A stretch of 64,000 bases of DNA from Enterococcus_D sp050529585 (GCF_050529585.1 NZ_CP172882.1:620001-684000), one strand, 5' to 3'. Positions 52,700 to 61,568 are shown, counted from the stretch's first letter. Numbers and translations are program-made. Notes: generated from the sequence alone by a model not told the origin.

Positions 52700-54049
52700 G
52701 TGAAGAAAAGTTTGTTATCAGCATTGATGGTGTGTTCATTGACACTAACAGCCGTTGCAGCACCTAGCTTAGCATTAGCAGATACCATTGATGATCAAAT
52801 CGAACAGCAAGACCAGAAGATTGATTCTTTAAAAGGTCAACAAGCTGACGCACAATCACAGATCGATTCTCTAGAAGCAGAAATTGAAACTGTGGGCGCT
52901 AAAGTAACAGCTTTAGAAGCCAAACAAGTTGAATTAGGTCAAGAAGCAGAGAAGTTGCAAGACAAAATCGCAACCCTTAAATTACGTATTGCTAAACGTG
53001 AAGAAGCGATCCAAAAACAAGCACGTGATGTGCAAGTCAATGGTCAAAGCACGAACTTTATCGATGCTGTATTAGAAGCAGATTCATTAACAGATGTGAT
53101 CGGCCGTGTACAAGCAATGACAACGATCGTCAACGCCAACAATGATCTTGTTGAACAACAAAAACAAGACCAGCAAGATGTTGAAGACAAAGTTAAAGAA
53201 AACGAAAGCAAAATTCAAGAAGTTGCTGCAAACCAAGCAGAACTAAAAGAACAAAAAAATGCGATCGCTGCGAAACAAGCAGACTTGAATGTATTAAAAG
53301 CTGATTTAGCTGCTGAACAAGCAACAGCTGAAAAAGACAAAGATGCATTGAAGAAGAAAAAAGAAGAAGCGGAAGCTGAAAAAGCCCGTGTCTTAAAAGA
53401 ACAACAAGAAGCAGCAGCGAAAGCAAAAGCTGAAGAAGAAGCCCAAGCACAAGCTTTGAAAGAAGCCCAAGCGCAAGCAGCTAGTGAAGCAGAAACGACT
53501 GTTTCAGAAACTGCATCAAGCAATACATCTTCAAGCAGCAGTGCTTCAAGTAATGCTAGTTCAAATGAATCAAGCAGTACTTCATCAAGTACTGGGTCAT
53601 CAAATGATTCATCAAGCAACAGCTCGACTGAATCATCAAGTGACAATTCTACTTCTACAGGCAGCACATCTACAGGTGGCGGTACTGACCACTCTGGTTC
53701 AGGCAACATGTACGCATGGGGTCAATGTACGTGGTATGTTAAAAATCGTGCTCCTTGGGTAGGTACTTACTGGGGTAACGGCGCACAATGGGGTGCTTCA
53801 GCAGCAGCTGAGGGATATACAGTCAATGGTACGCCAGCAGCTGGTGCAGTAATCGTTTTTGCAGCTGGTCAATCAGTAGGCGGTACTTGGAATGCAAGTA
53901 GTGCGTATGGTCACGTAGGTTATGTTGAATCATATGATGCAGCAAGCAATACCATCACCATCTCTCAAGGCGGTATGGGCTTTGATAATCCTGGAGGACC
54001 AAACACTGCAACAATGAGCGCTTCAGGTTACACTTATATCCACCGTTAA
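52700..54049 (+). CDS. Secreted PcsB/SagA-like cell-wall hydrolase with CHAP domain
   Basis: 449 residues. A signal peptide (to about residue 27, ALA-D) precedes a long coiled coil (about 28-255) made of heptads rich in Gln, Lys and Glu, then a Ser-rich linker of about 75 residues. The C-terminal CHAP amidase/endopeptidase domain has catalytic Cys in WGQCTWYVKNRAPWVG and His in YGHVGYVES. Such proteins split daughter-cell walls and are commonly under WalRK control. It starts with GTG after CGGAGG. The coiled coil resembles the N-terminal part of enterococcal SagA/SalB, though SagA itself ends in NlpC/P60. Confidence 0.92.
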   Translation: MKKSLLSALMVCSLTLTAVAAPSLALADTIDDQIEQQDQKIDSLKGQQADAQSQIDSLEAEIETVGAKVTALEAKQVELGQEAEKLQDKIATLKLRIAKREEAIQKQARDVQVNGQSTNFIDAVLEADSLTDVIGRVQAMTTIVNANNDLVEQQKQDQQDVEDKVKENESKIQEVAANQAELKEQKNAIAAKQADLNVLKADLAAEQATAEKDKDALKKKKEEAEAEKARVLKEQQEAAAKAKAEEEAQAQALKEAQAQAASEAETTVSETASSNTSSSSSASSNASSNESSSTSSSTGSSNDSSSNSSTESSSDNSTSTGSTSTGGGTDHSGSGNMYAWGQCTWYVKNRAPWVGTYWGNGAQWGASAAAEGYTVNGTPAAGAVIVFAAGQSVGGTWNASSAYGHVGYVESYDAASNTITISQGGMGFDNPGGPNTATMSASGYTYIHR

Positions 54050-54059
54050 TCAAATCAAT

Positions 54060-54092
54060 CAAAAACCTCAACTTGATGTTGAGGTTTTTTTT
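54060..54092. terminator. Bidirectional terminator between CHAP and helD-like genes
   Basis: AAAAACCTCAAC-TTGAT-GTTGAGGTTTTT with A and T runs on both sides. The stop of the minus-strand helD-like gene (54068-54070) lies inside the left arm. Confidence 0.92.
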
Positions 54093-56224
54093 AATATAAG
54101 TGAAGATATAGAGCAATCTGACGTGATCATCAATGTTTCTGTAGCCCTGGAAATGGCGGTATACAATATGCGTTGGTCCAAAGGTGAATGGTAGTTTTGA
54201 CTGTTGGCATTATATAGGATTACATGTTGAAATTCACGCCCTTTGGCCAAATGAATAGGCATCACGGAAATCTGCGTTTGCAAAGTAACGCCATCGAGTT
54301 TATTTCTCAACAGTGCCGCTTCAGTTTCAGATTTTGTCAGAATCGTAAGTGGAACTTTTCGGTCTTTTATTTGTTTGATGAGTGCATCATCAGGTAAATA
54401 GTCGAGAAAAGATACTTCATGCCCCAGTGGACGAACAGCAGAGATCTTAATAGGAATGTTTTTGGTCTGCAATTTTGCAAAAAGCGCCGTGATGGTCCCG
54501 CTTGAACGATAACTTGTGGACAAATCATATCTATAGAGAGGCAAACCAGCTTGGATGAATAGATCCCTTATTTCGTCGAAGGGCGTTGATGTTTGGAATA
54601 TTGCTTGATTTTCGTCCCCCACTAATGTAAAAGCAGCATGTGGAAAGAGTAAAAGCAAAAAATCGATTTGTGCTGGCGTATAATCCTGCACTTCATCTAT
54701 CAATAGGTAGCTTAACTTAGGCACATCGATTTTTTGGACAAACAAATGTTTTATGATCAAGTAGAAAATCTGATGATCAGTATCAGAATGTTGGCTTGCT
54801 GTTGTCAATGGATAGTGACTGTATTGCCTAAATAAGTCTGCTGCAAATGATTGGTGATCGAACCAGCTTAAATCGTCGATTGCACAGTCGACCATGTTAT
54901 ATTTTCTCTTCAAGAGGGCATACGCTGCTTGCCGAATAGTGGTTACTTGCTCATCTGCAATCAGTCTACCCAACATTTTTTGCTGCTGTTCTTCCGTGAG
55001 CGCAAGTACTTGATCATAAATCTGGCTTTTTTTGGCATTTTTTTCTAAGCGTCTATGCCACAGGCTGATCAATTTTTGTTTAACGCCTTGCAAACGTTCT
55101 TGAATCGAATACTTTTCTGGCGTTGTTCGGTAGAGAGCTTCCAGTGTTGCGCGAGAAAAAATAACCTTGTCTTTATAACAAATGGGCAAAAAGGTCACCT
55201 TTTGCTCTCCAGCTGGTTTGACAGCATGGCCTTTTAAATAAGAGATAAAGTCATGCTGACGGAGCACTTGGCTTTCTTTTGATGGCACTTGTTGCCTATT
55301 TGCGAAAAAATTGGTTTCATTTTCTGCAGAAAAATCAGATAGCTGGTCAATCAATTGATTGAGCGTCAGTGTTCGTGGATTTTTTTCGCCTAATGCCGGC
55401 AGTACTTGAGAGATATATTGTGTGAAATCTTTGTTAGGTGATAAAATCATGAAATTGTCTGCAGTTATCTGTTGGCGATAATGGTAAAGCAAGAAAGCAA
55501 CTCTTTGCATAGCAACGGAAGTTTTGCCACTACCGGCAACCCCGTGAACGAGGATATGTCGATGCATTGTGTCTCGAATGATTTTGTTCTGTTCTTTTTG
55601 GATAGAAGCTGTAATGTCTTTCATTTCTTGTGCATGATCAGAGGCCAGTGCGGCTAAGAGCACATCATCTTGAATCGCAGTAGTGGTGTCGAACATCTGT
55701 ATCAACTGTTGATGATCGATCATAAATTGCCATCGCTTGTTGACAAAAACCTTCAACTGTTGATCATTGACAGTGTAGGACGCAGGGCCTAGATTGTTTT
55801 CATAAAAAACAGCGGCAATCGGGGAACGCCAATCATAGATCAAACCGTTTTTTTGTTCATCTGTAAAGCCATTGACACCGATATAAAATGCTTCATCCGT
55901 TGTTTCTTCCGTGAAACGCATAGACAATTTACCAAAGTAGGGACTTTTTAATAATCTTTCCACCGCAGCCAATTCTTTTTCTGCTGCAGCAAGGGATAGA
56001 TTCATTTGGTCAATTTCGCGGTTCTTACTTTCAATGGCGGCATATGTGTCTAAGCTGTCAGTCACACTATCAAAATTCAATCGAACATCTGTCCCAGCAT
56101 GTCGCAAATCCTGTAGGTGTGCTGCTCTTCGTTCAGTTAAAAATCGCGCCAATTTGTCCTTACGTGCAAGTAACTGTCGATAAATGATTGATAGATGTTT
56201 TTGTTCTTCGCTTAGCTGATTCAT
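54068..56224 (-). CDS. HelD-like superfamily 1 ATPase (RNA polymerase recycling factor)
   Basis: 718 residues. An N-terminal coiled coil (about 1-100) is followed by YIGVNGFTDEQKNGLIYDWRSPIAAVFY, typical of HelD, then Walker A VHGVAGSGKTSVAMQR, LLIDEVQDYTPAQ (Walker B), GDENQAIFQ, SYRSSGTI and a C-terminal AIS-RATETLMI. HelD uses ATP to remove stalled RNA polymerase from DNA. I start at the ATG at 56224; the open frame reaches 56389 but the extra residues are not family-like. No helicase pin is evident. Confidence 0.88.
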   Translation of the reverse strand: MNQLSEEQKHLSIIYRQLLARKDKLARFLTERRAAHLQDLRHAGTDVRLNFDSVTDSLDTYAAIESKNREIDQMNLSLAAAEKELAAVERLLKSPYFGKLSMRFTEETTDEAFYIGVNGFTDEQKNGLIYDWRSPIAAVFYENNLGPASYTVNDQQLKVFVNKRWQFMIDHQQLIQMFDTTTAIQDDVLLAALASDHAQEMKDITASIQKEQNKIIRDTMHRHILVHGVAGSGKTSVAMQRVAFLLYHYRQQITADNFMILSPNKDFTQYISQVLPALGEKNPRTLTLNQLIDQLSDFSAENETNFFANRQQVPSKESQVLRQHDFISYLKGHAVKPAGEQKVTFLPICYKDKVIFSRATLEALYRTTPEKYSIQERLQGVKQKLISLWHRRLEKNAKKSQIYDQVLALTEEQQQKMLGRLIADEQVTTIRQAAYALLKRKYNMVDCAIDDLSWFDHQSFAADLFRQYSHYPLTTASQHSDTDHQIFYLIIKHLFVQKIDVPKLSYLLIDEVQDYTPAQIDFLLLLFPHAAFTLVGDENQAIFQTSTPFDEIRDLFIQAGLPLYRYDLSTSYRSSGTITALFAKLQTKNIPIKISAVRPLGHEVSFLDYLPDDALIKQIKDRKVPLTILTKSETEAALLRNKLDGVTLQTQISVMPIHLAKGREFQHVILYNANSQNYHSPLDQRILYTAISRATETLMITSDCSISSLILKKTSTSS

Positions 56225-56309
56225 AGATGCACATCCCTTAATAGAAGTAAGGTTCATTATACGAGGATCAAGCAAAAATACCAGTCTGTTTTTTCGTTTC
56301 TTTGTATAG

Positions 56310-56412
56310 TATAATGAATATAGAGAGAATGACATATTGTTGTGGGGTTCTCTTTTATGATCGATGAAAATATTTATCCGTTGATACAAGCCAAGTGATG
56401 CTTGTTTTTTTT
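56310..56412 (+). ncRNA. Candidate small RNA or leader-peptide transcript upstream of helD
   Basis: TATAAT (56310-56315) precedes a hairpin AGAGAA/TTCTCT (56324-56353) and a terminator CAAGC-CAAGTGAT-GCTTG plus T8 (56387-56412), giving a transcript of about 90 nt on the strand opposite helD. A 13-codon frame (56357-56398, MIDENIYPLIQAK) with GGGG 9 bases upstream ends inside the terminator loop. No -35 is obvious. Confidence 0.45.
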
Positions 56413-56448
56413 ATAGAAACTGAGAAATGATTGAATCAAAATAGAATC

Positions 56449-56493
56449 AAACCCATTCGGTATGCAGACGCTTTAGGCATATTGAATGGGTTA
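56449..56493. other. Hairpin between the divergent helD-like and tocopherol-cyclase-like genes
   Basis: AACCCATTC pairs with GAATGGGTT and an inner ATGC with GCAT (56450-56492). There is no long U-run. Its role is unclear; it could be a weak terminator or leader structure. Confidence 0.5.
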
Positions 56494-56596
56494 TTTATGT
56501 ATATGATCCGCATATGCAATTGTCCTCCGTAGTTCATTAAATGTATTTTTGGCATTTCATGTTACACTGATGAAAAAGAATAGGAGAACATTTAAG

Positions 56597-57541
56597 ATGA
56601 TAACCACCGATCGATTTTTTCATGTCAACGGACAATCTCGGGGCTTTTTTGAAGGTTGGTATTTTAAACACCAAGTGGGCACGCAAGTGTATGCCTTGAT
56701 TCCGGGAATTTCGATTGACGACACGGGCGAAAAACATGCCTTTATCCAAGTCATCAGCCAAGCATCCTCTCATTATTTTTCTTTCCCTGCCGAGGAGTTG
56801 AAGGTAGATGAAGAGGCGCAACAAATAGTGATCGGTGCCAATCTGTTCAGTATGAGTGGGGTACAAATCGCCTTGAAAAGCGATGAACTGACGATAGAAG
56901 GCAGCTTAAGGTATCACAACTTATTTCCTATCCAGCGATCTAGATATGCACCTAGTATAATGGGCCCTTTTTCCTATTTATCTTTTATGGAATGTTACCA
57001 TGGAATCTTAAGTATGGCACATACTATCTCAGGTGTTGTCACATGGAATGGCAGAGAGATTGATTTCGCAGGTGGTAAGGGTTATATCGAAAAAGACTGG
57101 GGGACTTCGTTTCCTTCAGCCTATTTATGGGTGCAATGTAATCAATTCACAAGTGATGACATTCGTTTCTTTTTTTCTGCGGCAGATATTCCCTTTTTAG
57201 GGCTGGCCTTTTTGGGTTTGATCTGTGTCTTGCAGATCGGCAATAAAGAGTACCGTTTTGCTACTTATTATGGTGGGAAAATAACGGATATCATGAGAAA
57301 TGAAGATCGTTTGACTATTCATCTCGTGCAAAAAAACCAACAAGTAACGATTGAAATAGCAACAAAAACCGGGCATGCGCTGCAAGCACCTGCTAGTGGG
57401 AAGATGAGTCGTATCATTAGAGAAAGTGCCAGCACGACCATGCAGCTTACAGTCAGAGAAAACGGGCGAGAAATCCTATCAGAAAAAGGCAATATGGCAG
57501 GATTTGAAGAAGTGGGGAATTTGCGCGGCTTTCATTATTGA
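56597..57541 (+). CDS. Tocopherol-cyclase-like (lipocalin-type) protein
   Basis: 314 residues. The N-terminal GFFEGWYFKHQ and the middle DFAGGKGYIEKDWGTSFPSAYLWVQCNQF are the signatures of the tocopherol cyclase-like family, a twin beta-barrel fold related to AttH/hydroxyneurosporene synthase proteins. Bacteria of this group make no tocopherol, so it must do something else. No signal peptide or membrane span is evident. AGGAG lies about 10 bases before the ATG at 56597. No neighbour suggests a pathway. Confidence 0.8.
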   Translation: MITTDRFFHVNGQSRGFFEGWYFKHQVGTQVYALIPGISIDDTGEKHAFIQVISQASSHYFSFPAEELKVDEEAQQIVIGANLFSMSGVQIALKSDELTIEGSLRYHNLFPIQRSRYAPSIMGPFSYLSFMECYHGILSMAHTISGVVTWNGREIDFAGGKGYIEKDWGTSFPSAYLWVQCNQFTSDDIRFFFSAADIPFLGLAFLGLICVLQIGNKEYRFATYYGGKITDIMRNEDRLTIHLVQKNQQVTIEIATKTGHALQAPASGKMSRIIRESASTTMQLTVRENGREILSEKGNMAGFEEVGNLRGFHY

Positions 57542-57635
57542 GTAGGAGATCACGAGCCACAGCACCACATGCAGGTGATGATTTGCTATAATAAGTGTGA
57601 AAGAATTAAATGCAAGAACAATCTGGAGGCAATCA

Positions 57636-59594
57636 ATGGAAAAAATAACGAATGAATCACTATTTGATTTAAAAAGCGTTGCACAACCAGTCGTTGTTGA
57701 AGATGAAGTTTTTTTTATTGAAACGACGATCGATGAAAAGAGCAACCAATACCAAAGCGATATTTTTAGTATCCAAACGCAAACCAACACGTTGCGCCAA
57801 TGGGGAACGCAAGGACACCAACACGATCAGTTGAAGGTATCACCAAATCAACAATGGCTAAGTTTTGTATCCAAAGAGGAAGCGAGCGAAGCCACTACCT
57901 TGTGGATCATGTCCCTCGCGGGTGGAAAAGCCCAAGCCATCGTTAGTGAAAAAGGCGTACAACAATATTTTTGGTCGGGGGATTCTTCGCGTCTCTATTA
58001 TCAACAAACAAGTACAACCAAAGAACAAGATGAACAAGAAACAAAAGAAAAAGACCAGTCACTTTTTCCTGATGTCAAATCAACCAATAAAGTCGATTAT
58101 TTGGCAGACGGTGTGGGCTTTTTAAAAGAAAAAGAAGTGGCTATTTATCAAATCGATATCTATAAAAAAACATCAGAATTGGTTTACACGCAAAAAGATC
58201 CTTTTGAGTTTGTGGCCCTGTCAGATGAAGGAGATTATCTTTACATCAGCGGCAAATCGGTGCCAGAGGATGAGTGGCATTATGGTTCGATGATTTACCA
58301 AGTAGAAACAGCGACTCGATCGGTAACGAGTATGGCTGACTACTTACCTGAAGGTTCTTATTCTTTTGCAGCATTGCGAGACAAGCATTTGCTGGTATTG
58401 GGCAACGATTTGACGTATGGGTTTGTTACGCTGGATGATGTTTTTCTGATTGATTTAACCCAAAAGACAGCTGTCAATCTTTCTGAAGAATTAGACAAAG
58501 CTTTTGGTCACGCGATCATCAGTGATTTTCAACAAAAAAATAAAGGACCTAAGTTTTATTGGTTGGATGATGAAACCTTTCTCGCACCAGTGACGGAATC
58601 AGGTAAATTAACCTTGTATCGAGGAACAATCAAGGGCCAATGGGAACGGGTATTCAATCAATCAGTTGATATTTTAGATACTACGCAGCCAATGAAGAAC
58701 AAAATGATCGTTACTTATTCGACACCAGTGGTGCCAAGTCGCTTAGGGGTGATCGATTTAGGCAGTGGAAAGATCGATTCTCTTTACGATCCTAATGCAA
58801 AAGCCGTGGCAACGTTAAACATCAGCAAACCTGAAGCGTTTTATTATCAAGGAGCTGATGACTGGCAGATTCAAGGCTGGTATTTACCGCCGATCGAACC
58901 TGTTGATTATCATCCGGCCATTTTGTATATCCATGGTGGGCCGCAAGTATGTTATGGTGAAACGTTCTTCCATGAAATGCAAGTGCATGCGGCGAATGGC
59001 TATGGGGTGATTTTGCTTAATCCCAGAGGCGGTCAAGGGTATGGACAATCCTTTGTCAAAGCCATTTTAGGGGATTATGGAAACAAAGATTTCCAGGATC
59101 TGATGTTAGGTCTAGATGCAGTTTTGGCAAAACATTCAGAAATCGATACAAAAAAAGTGCATGTAGTTGGCGGAAGTTATGGTGGTTTTATGACCAATTG
59201 GGTTGTCGGGCATACCGATCGCTTTGCTTCAGCCGTGACACAACGCTCCATCTCGAATTGGCTCAGTTTTTATGGAACTAGCGATATTGGCCCATTCTTC
59301 GTGAAGTATCAACTATTGCGGGAATTAGCGGAAGCTGACCAACTATGGGCTTTGTCACCGCTTGCTTATGTCGACCAAGTCAAAACGCCAACCTTGGTGT
59401 TGCACGGGGAAGAGGATTTGCGTTGCCCACAAGAGCAAGGGCAACAGTTTTATATGGCATTGAAACGTCATGGAGTGGATACAAAATTCATGTTATTTCC
59501 TAAATCATCTCATGGTCTTTCTCGTAATGGGTTGCCGCATTTAAGAATCAAACGCATCAAAGCTGTGAGTGATTGGTTAAAAGACCACGAATGA
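57636..59594 (+). CDS. S9-family (acylaminoacyl/prolyl oligopeptidase-like) serine peptidase
   Basis: 652 residues: a beta-propeller-like N-terminal half (about 1-390) and an alpha/beta-hydrolase half. ILYIHGGPQ forms the oxyanion region, Ser sits in VVGGSYGGFMTNW, Asp in LVLHGEEDLRCP and His in KSSHGLSRNG. It probably trims short cytosolic peptides; no signal peptide is seen. GGAGG with 6-base spacing sets the ATG at 57636 over the upstream open frame. Confidence 0.93.
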   Translation: MEKITNESLFDLKSVAQPVVVEDEVFFIETTIDEKSNQYQSDIFSIQTQTNTLRQWGTQGHQHDQLKVSPNQQWLSFVSKEEASEATTLWIMSLAGGKAQAIVSEKGVQQYFWSGDSSRLYYQQTSTTKEQDEQETKEKDQSLFPDVKSTNKVDYLADGVGFLKEKEVAIYQIDIYKKTSELVYTQKDPFEFVALSDEGDYLYISGKSVPEDEWHYGSMIYQVETATRSVTSMADYLPEGSYSFAALRDKHLLVLGNDLTYGFVTLDDVFLIDLTQKTAVNLSEELDKAFGHAIISDFQQKNKGPKFYWLDDETFLAPVTESGKLTLYRGTIKGQWERVFNQSVDILDTTQPMKNKMIVTYSTPVVPSRLGVIDLGSGKIDSLYDPNAKAVATLNISKPEAFYYQGADDWQIQGWYLPPIEPVDYHPAILYIHGGPQVCYGETFFHEMQVHAANGYGVILLNPRGGQGYGQSFVKAILGDYGNKDFQDLMLGLDAVLAKHSEIDTKKVHVVGGSYGGFMTNWVVGHTDRFASAVTQRSISNWLSFYGTSDIGPFFVKYQLLRELAEADQLWALSPLAYVDQVKTPTLVLHGEEDLRCPQEQGQQFYMALKRHGVDTKFMLFPKSSHGLSRNGLPHLRIKRIKAVSDWLKDHE

Positions 59595-59631
59595 TTTTGA
59601 GAAATGAATGAATTTCATAGCGTGCAGACAA

Positions 59632-59669
59632 GAAAAAACATCTGATCCTAGCGGTTCAGATGTTTTTTT
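59632..59669 (+). terminator. Terminator of the S9 peptidase gene
   Basis: AAAAACATCTGA pairs with TCAGATGTTTTT around a 10-base loop, followed by T. Confidence 0.9.
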
Positions 59670-59768
59670 AATCCTCCAAGGGGACAAAATTTCTGATGAA
59701 AACATAAGAACCATCGTTCATATGAGAACAACTTCACTTGTTAAATAACAAAAAAATGAATTAAATGC

Positions 59769-59820
59769 TTGTCCTAAGAAAAAAAGTGTGCTATGATTCA
59801 AAACGTAATTATTACAGTTT
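59769..59820 (+). promoter_or_regulatory. Promoter with Zur-type box before the zinc-starvation operon
   Basis: TTGTCC (59769-59774) and TATGAT (59792-59797) are 17 bases apart. AAACGTAATTATTACAGTTT (59801-59820) carries the GTAAT-N-ATTAC core of Firmicute Zur boxes and covers the expected start site, so zinc-loaded Zur should repress. Confidence 0.82.
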
Positions 59821-59863
59821 GCATCAATTTGAGTAAGTAACAGTCTGTGGAAGGAGCAACTAG

Positions 59864-60016
59864 ATGCGTAACCATATTATCTTAGAATGCGTTGAAACTG
59901 GGGAAAGACTTTATTTAACAAGTAAAAATCAGCGCAACACACCAGAACGTTTAGAATTAAAAAAATATTCTCCCAAGTTAAGACGGAAAGCCGTTTTTCG
60001 GGAAATCAAAAAATAG
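59864..60016 (+). CDS. rpmG: Ribosomal protein L33, zinc-independent form
   Basis: 50 residues starting MRNHIILECVETGERLYL. Zinc-binding L33 has two CxxC pairs; here only one Cys remains, so it is the C-minus paralogue that replaces the zinc form when zinc is short. AAGGAG precedes the ATG. First gene after the Zur-type box. Confidence 0.93.
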   Translation: MRNHIILECVETGERLYLTSKNQRNTPERLELKKYSPKLRRKAVFREIKK

Positions 60017-60031
60017 AAAGGAGTATTTTAG

Positions 60032-60301
60032 ATGGCCAAAAAATCTAAAATTGCAAAATATAACAAACAAGTGCAACTTGTTGAACAGTATCGCGAACAA
60101 CGCATGGCATTAAAAGCGGCAAAAGATTATGCAGGTTTAGCAAAATTGCCAAAAGATGCCAATCCGAATCGTTTGAAGAAACGGGATATGATCGATGGAC
60201 GTCCGCGGGGATACATGAATAAATTCGGTATGTCACGGGTCAATTTCCGTAAACATGCGCATTTGGGACAAATTCCTGGCGTCAAAAAAGCCAGCTGGTA
60301 A
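60032..60301 (+). CDS. rpsN: Ribosomal protein S14, zinc-independent form
   Basis: 89 residues. The long form without the CxxC-x12-CxxC zinc ribbon of the 61-residue S14. The conserved end RPRGYMNKFGMSRVNFRKHAHLGQIPGVKKASW-type motif is intact (GMSRVNFRK). It lies 15 bases after rpmG with its own AAAGGAG. It serves to free zinc from ribosomes and keep assembly going during starvation. Confidence 0.95.
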   Translation: MAKKSKIAKYNKQVQLVEQYREQRMALKAAKDYAGLAKLPKDANPNRLKKRDMIDGRPRGYMNKFGMSRVNFRKHAHLGQIPGVKKASW

Positions 60302-60327
60302 TCATCAATCGATAGGGAGGACACCTC

Positions 60328-60447
60328 ATGGAAAAAACAGACTTGTCTAGTGCTTATCGGCGGCTAAAAAGCCCCAATATCAAAACCAGAAAACGGGCAC
60401 TGAAAATCATTCATGATTTTAAACGAAACAAAAAGAAAAGCAATTAA
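60328..60447 (+). CDS. Small basic protein of the zinc operon (putative metal homeostasis protein)
   Basis: 39 residues, opening MEKTDLSSAYRRLKSPNIKT and ending in a Lys/Asn-rich tail. It resembles very short proteins found beside C-minus ribosomal genes in streptococci and enterococci and named putative metal homeostasis proteins; that naming rests on context. GGGAGG precedes the ATG. It has no Cys and one His, so it is unlikely to bind zinc alone. Confidence 0.75.
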   Translation: MEKTDLSSAYRRLKSPNIKTRKRALKIIHDFKRNKKKSN

Positions 60448-60478
60448 CGAAGAGCACCCATAGAAAGTAGGAAAGCAA

Positions 60479-60649
60479 ATGGCAGTTCCAGCAAGAAAAA
60501 CATCAAAAGCAAAGAAAAACAAACGACGGACCCATGACAAAATCGCAAGTCCAACTATTTCATTCGATGGTTCAACCGGTAGCTATAAACGCAGCCATCA
60601 TGTATCATTGAAAGAGTACAAAGAACAACATCCAATCACAACGAAATAG
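60479..60649 (+). CDS. rpmF: Ribosomal protein L32, zinc-independent form
   Basis: 56 residues starting MAVPARKTSKAKKNKRRTHD. The L32 N terminus is intact, but the four-Cys zinc ribbon of the standard form is missing (no Cys at all). GTAGGAAAG precedes the ATG. Confidence 0.92.
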   Translation: MAVPARKTSKAKKNKRRTHDKIASPTISFDGSTGSYKRSHHVSLKEYKEQHPITTK

Positions 60650-60686
60650 CGATTTCGTTTCATCAACCAGAGAAAGCAGGGTGAAC

Positions 60687-61079
60687 ATGCAAATCATCTA
60701 TCCATCACTTATCGAAGAAGCCTATCATCATAGCAAAAAGTTTAATCCAGCCATTACCAAAGAAGAGATTTATCGTCATTTCTACCAGGCAGGCTTGATC
60801 CAAGAAAATGGTGAGCCAACTGAAGCTGCTTTGTCTGAAGGATATGTGAAAGATTATACCGAAGACTGGGATCTTGATTTTGCAGCATTTTTGGCAATAT
60901 ACCCTGTTTTTGAAAAATTTGATCCAAAGCATTTCAAAAAAATCGATCACTTTTGGGAAATGGATTTGACGCTGCAAGAAAAAATTCTTGATCAATGGGA
61001 ACACGAAGCGTTCACCGAAGAAGAAACCATCGATTTAATGGCCTTTTTTGAAGACCGGTTGTCTTCGGAGGCGTCCTAA
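60687..61079 (+). CDS. Unknown acidic protein of the zinc operon
   Basis: 130 residues, family not recognised. It is rich in Glu, Asp, His and aromatic residues (SLIEEAYHHSKKF, KHFKKIDHFWEMD, WEHEAFTEEE), mostly helical by composition, without membrane segments or Cys. The His/Asp/Glu content could allow metal binding, but this is a guess. The ATG at 60687 (AGGG 6 bases before) is preferred to a GTG at 60681. It sits between rpmF and a NusG-II protein, so it is probably expressed under zinc limitation. Confidence 0.75.
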   Translation: MQIIYPSLIEEAYHHSKKFNPAITKEEIYRHFYQAGLIQENGEPTEAALSEGYVKDYTEDWDLDFAAFLAIYPVFEKFDPKHFKKIDHFWEMDLTLQEKILDQWEHEAFTEEETIDLMAFFEDRLSSEAS

Positions 61080-61103
61080 TATGGACAGAAAGAGGCGTGT
61101 TCA

Positions 61104-61511
61104 ATGAAACAGACGATGCAGGGATTTTTCCGCTTATTGAAGCCTTATGATTATCTGATTATCTTATTATTGATCGTGGGCTCATTCTTGCCGTTTGTCT
61201 TGTTTGAAACTCAAGCCCAAAGCCAGACCGGTGATCGTTATGCAATCGTGCGGATCAATGGACAAGAAGTGGATCGTTATAATTTAGAGGAGACAACAAG
61301 CCTCGAGAAAACCTATTACCCTGCAAAAGGGCAATACAACATTGTTGAGATCAGCAATGGCCGCATCCGTGTCAAAGAGGACAATAGCCCTGATCAGATT
61401 GCTGTTAAAACAGGATGGATCGCAAAGAATGGACAAACAAGTATTTGCTTGCCGCATAAATTGGTGATCGAGATCAAGCAATCTGGTGCAGAGGATTATT
61501 TGATCTATTGA
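61104..61511 (+). CDS. NusG domain II-containing membrane-anchored protein
   Basis: 135 residues. One N-terminal span (DYLIILLLIVGSFLPFVLF) is followed by an outside domain of the NusG_II type (YAIVRINGQEVDRYNL, YNIVEISNGRIRVKEDNSPDQIAVKTGWIAKNGQTSICLPHKLVIEI). Such proteins occur in many Firmicutes, often near thiamine/FMN lipoprotein or metal-uptake genes; their function is unknown. Here it directly precedes the zinc-binding lipoprotein. AGAGG precedes the ATG. Confidence 0.85.
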   Translation: MKQTMQGFFRLLKPYDYLIILLLIVGSFLPFVLFETQAQSQTGDRYAIVRINGQEVDRYNLEETTSLEKTYYPAKGQYNIVEISNGRIRVKEDNSPDQIAVKTGWIAKNGQTSICLPHKLVIEIKQSGAEDYLIY

Positions 61512-61568
61512 TTTGCCTCGATGAACGACTATTTTTATAAAACTGATATAGATTGAAGGAACGAACCC

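Noticed and set aside
53484..53762. Overlapping open frames in the Ser-rich part of the CHAP hydrolase gene
   Set aside because: They arise from low-complexity AGC/TCA repeats and have no start signals.
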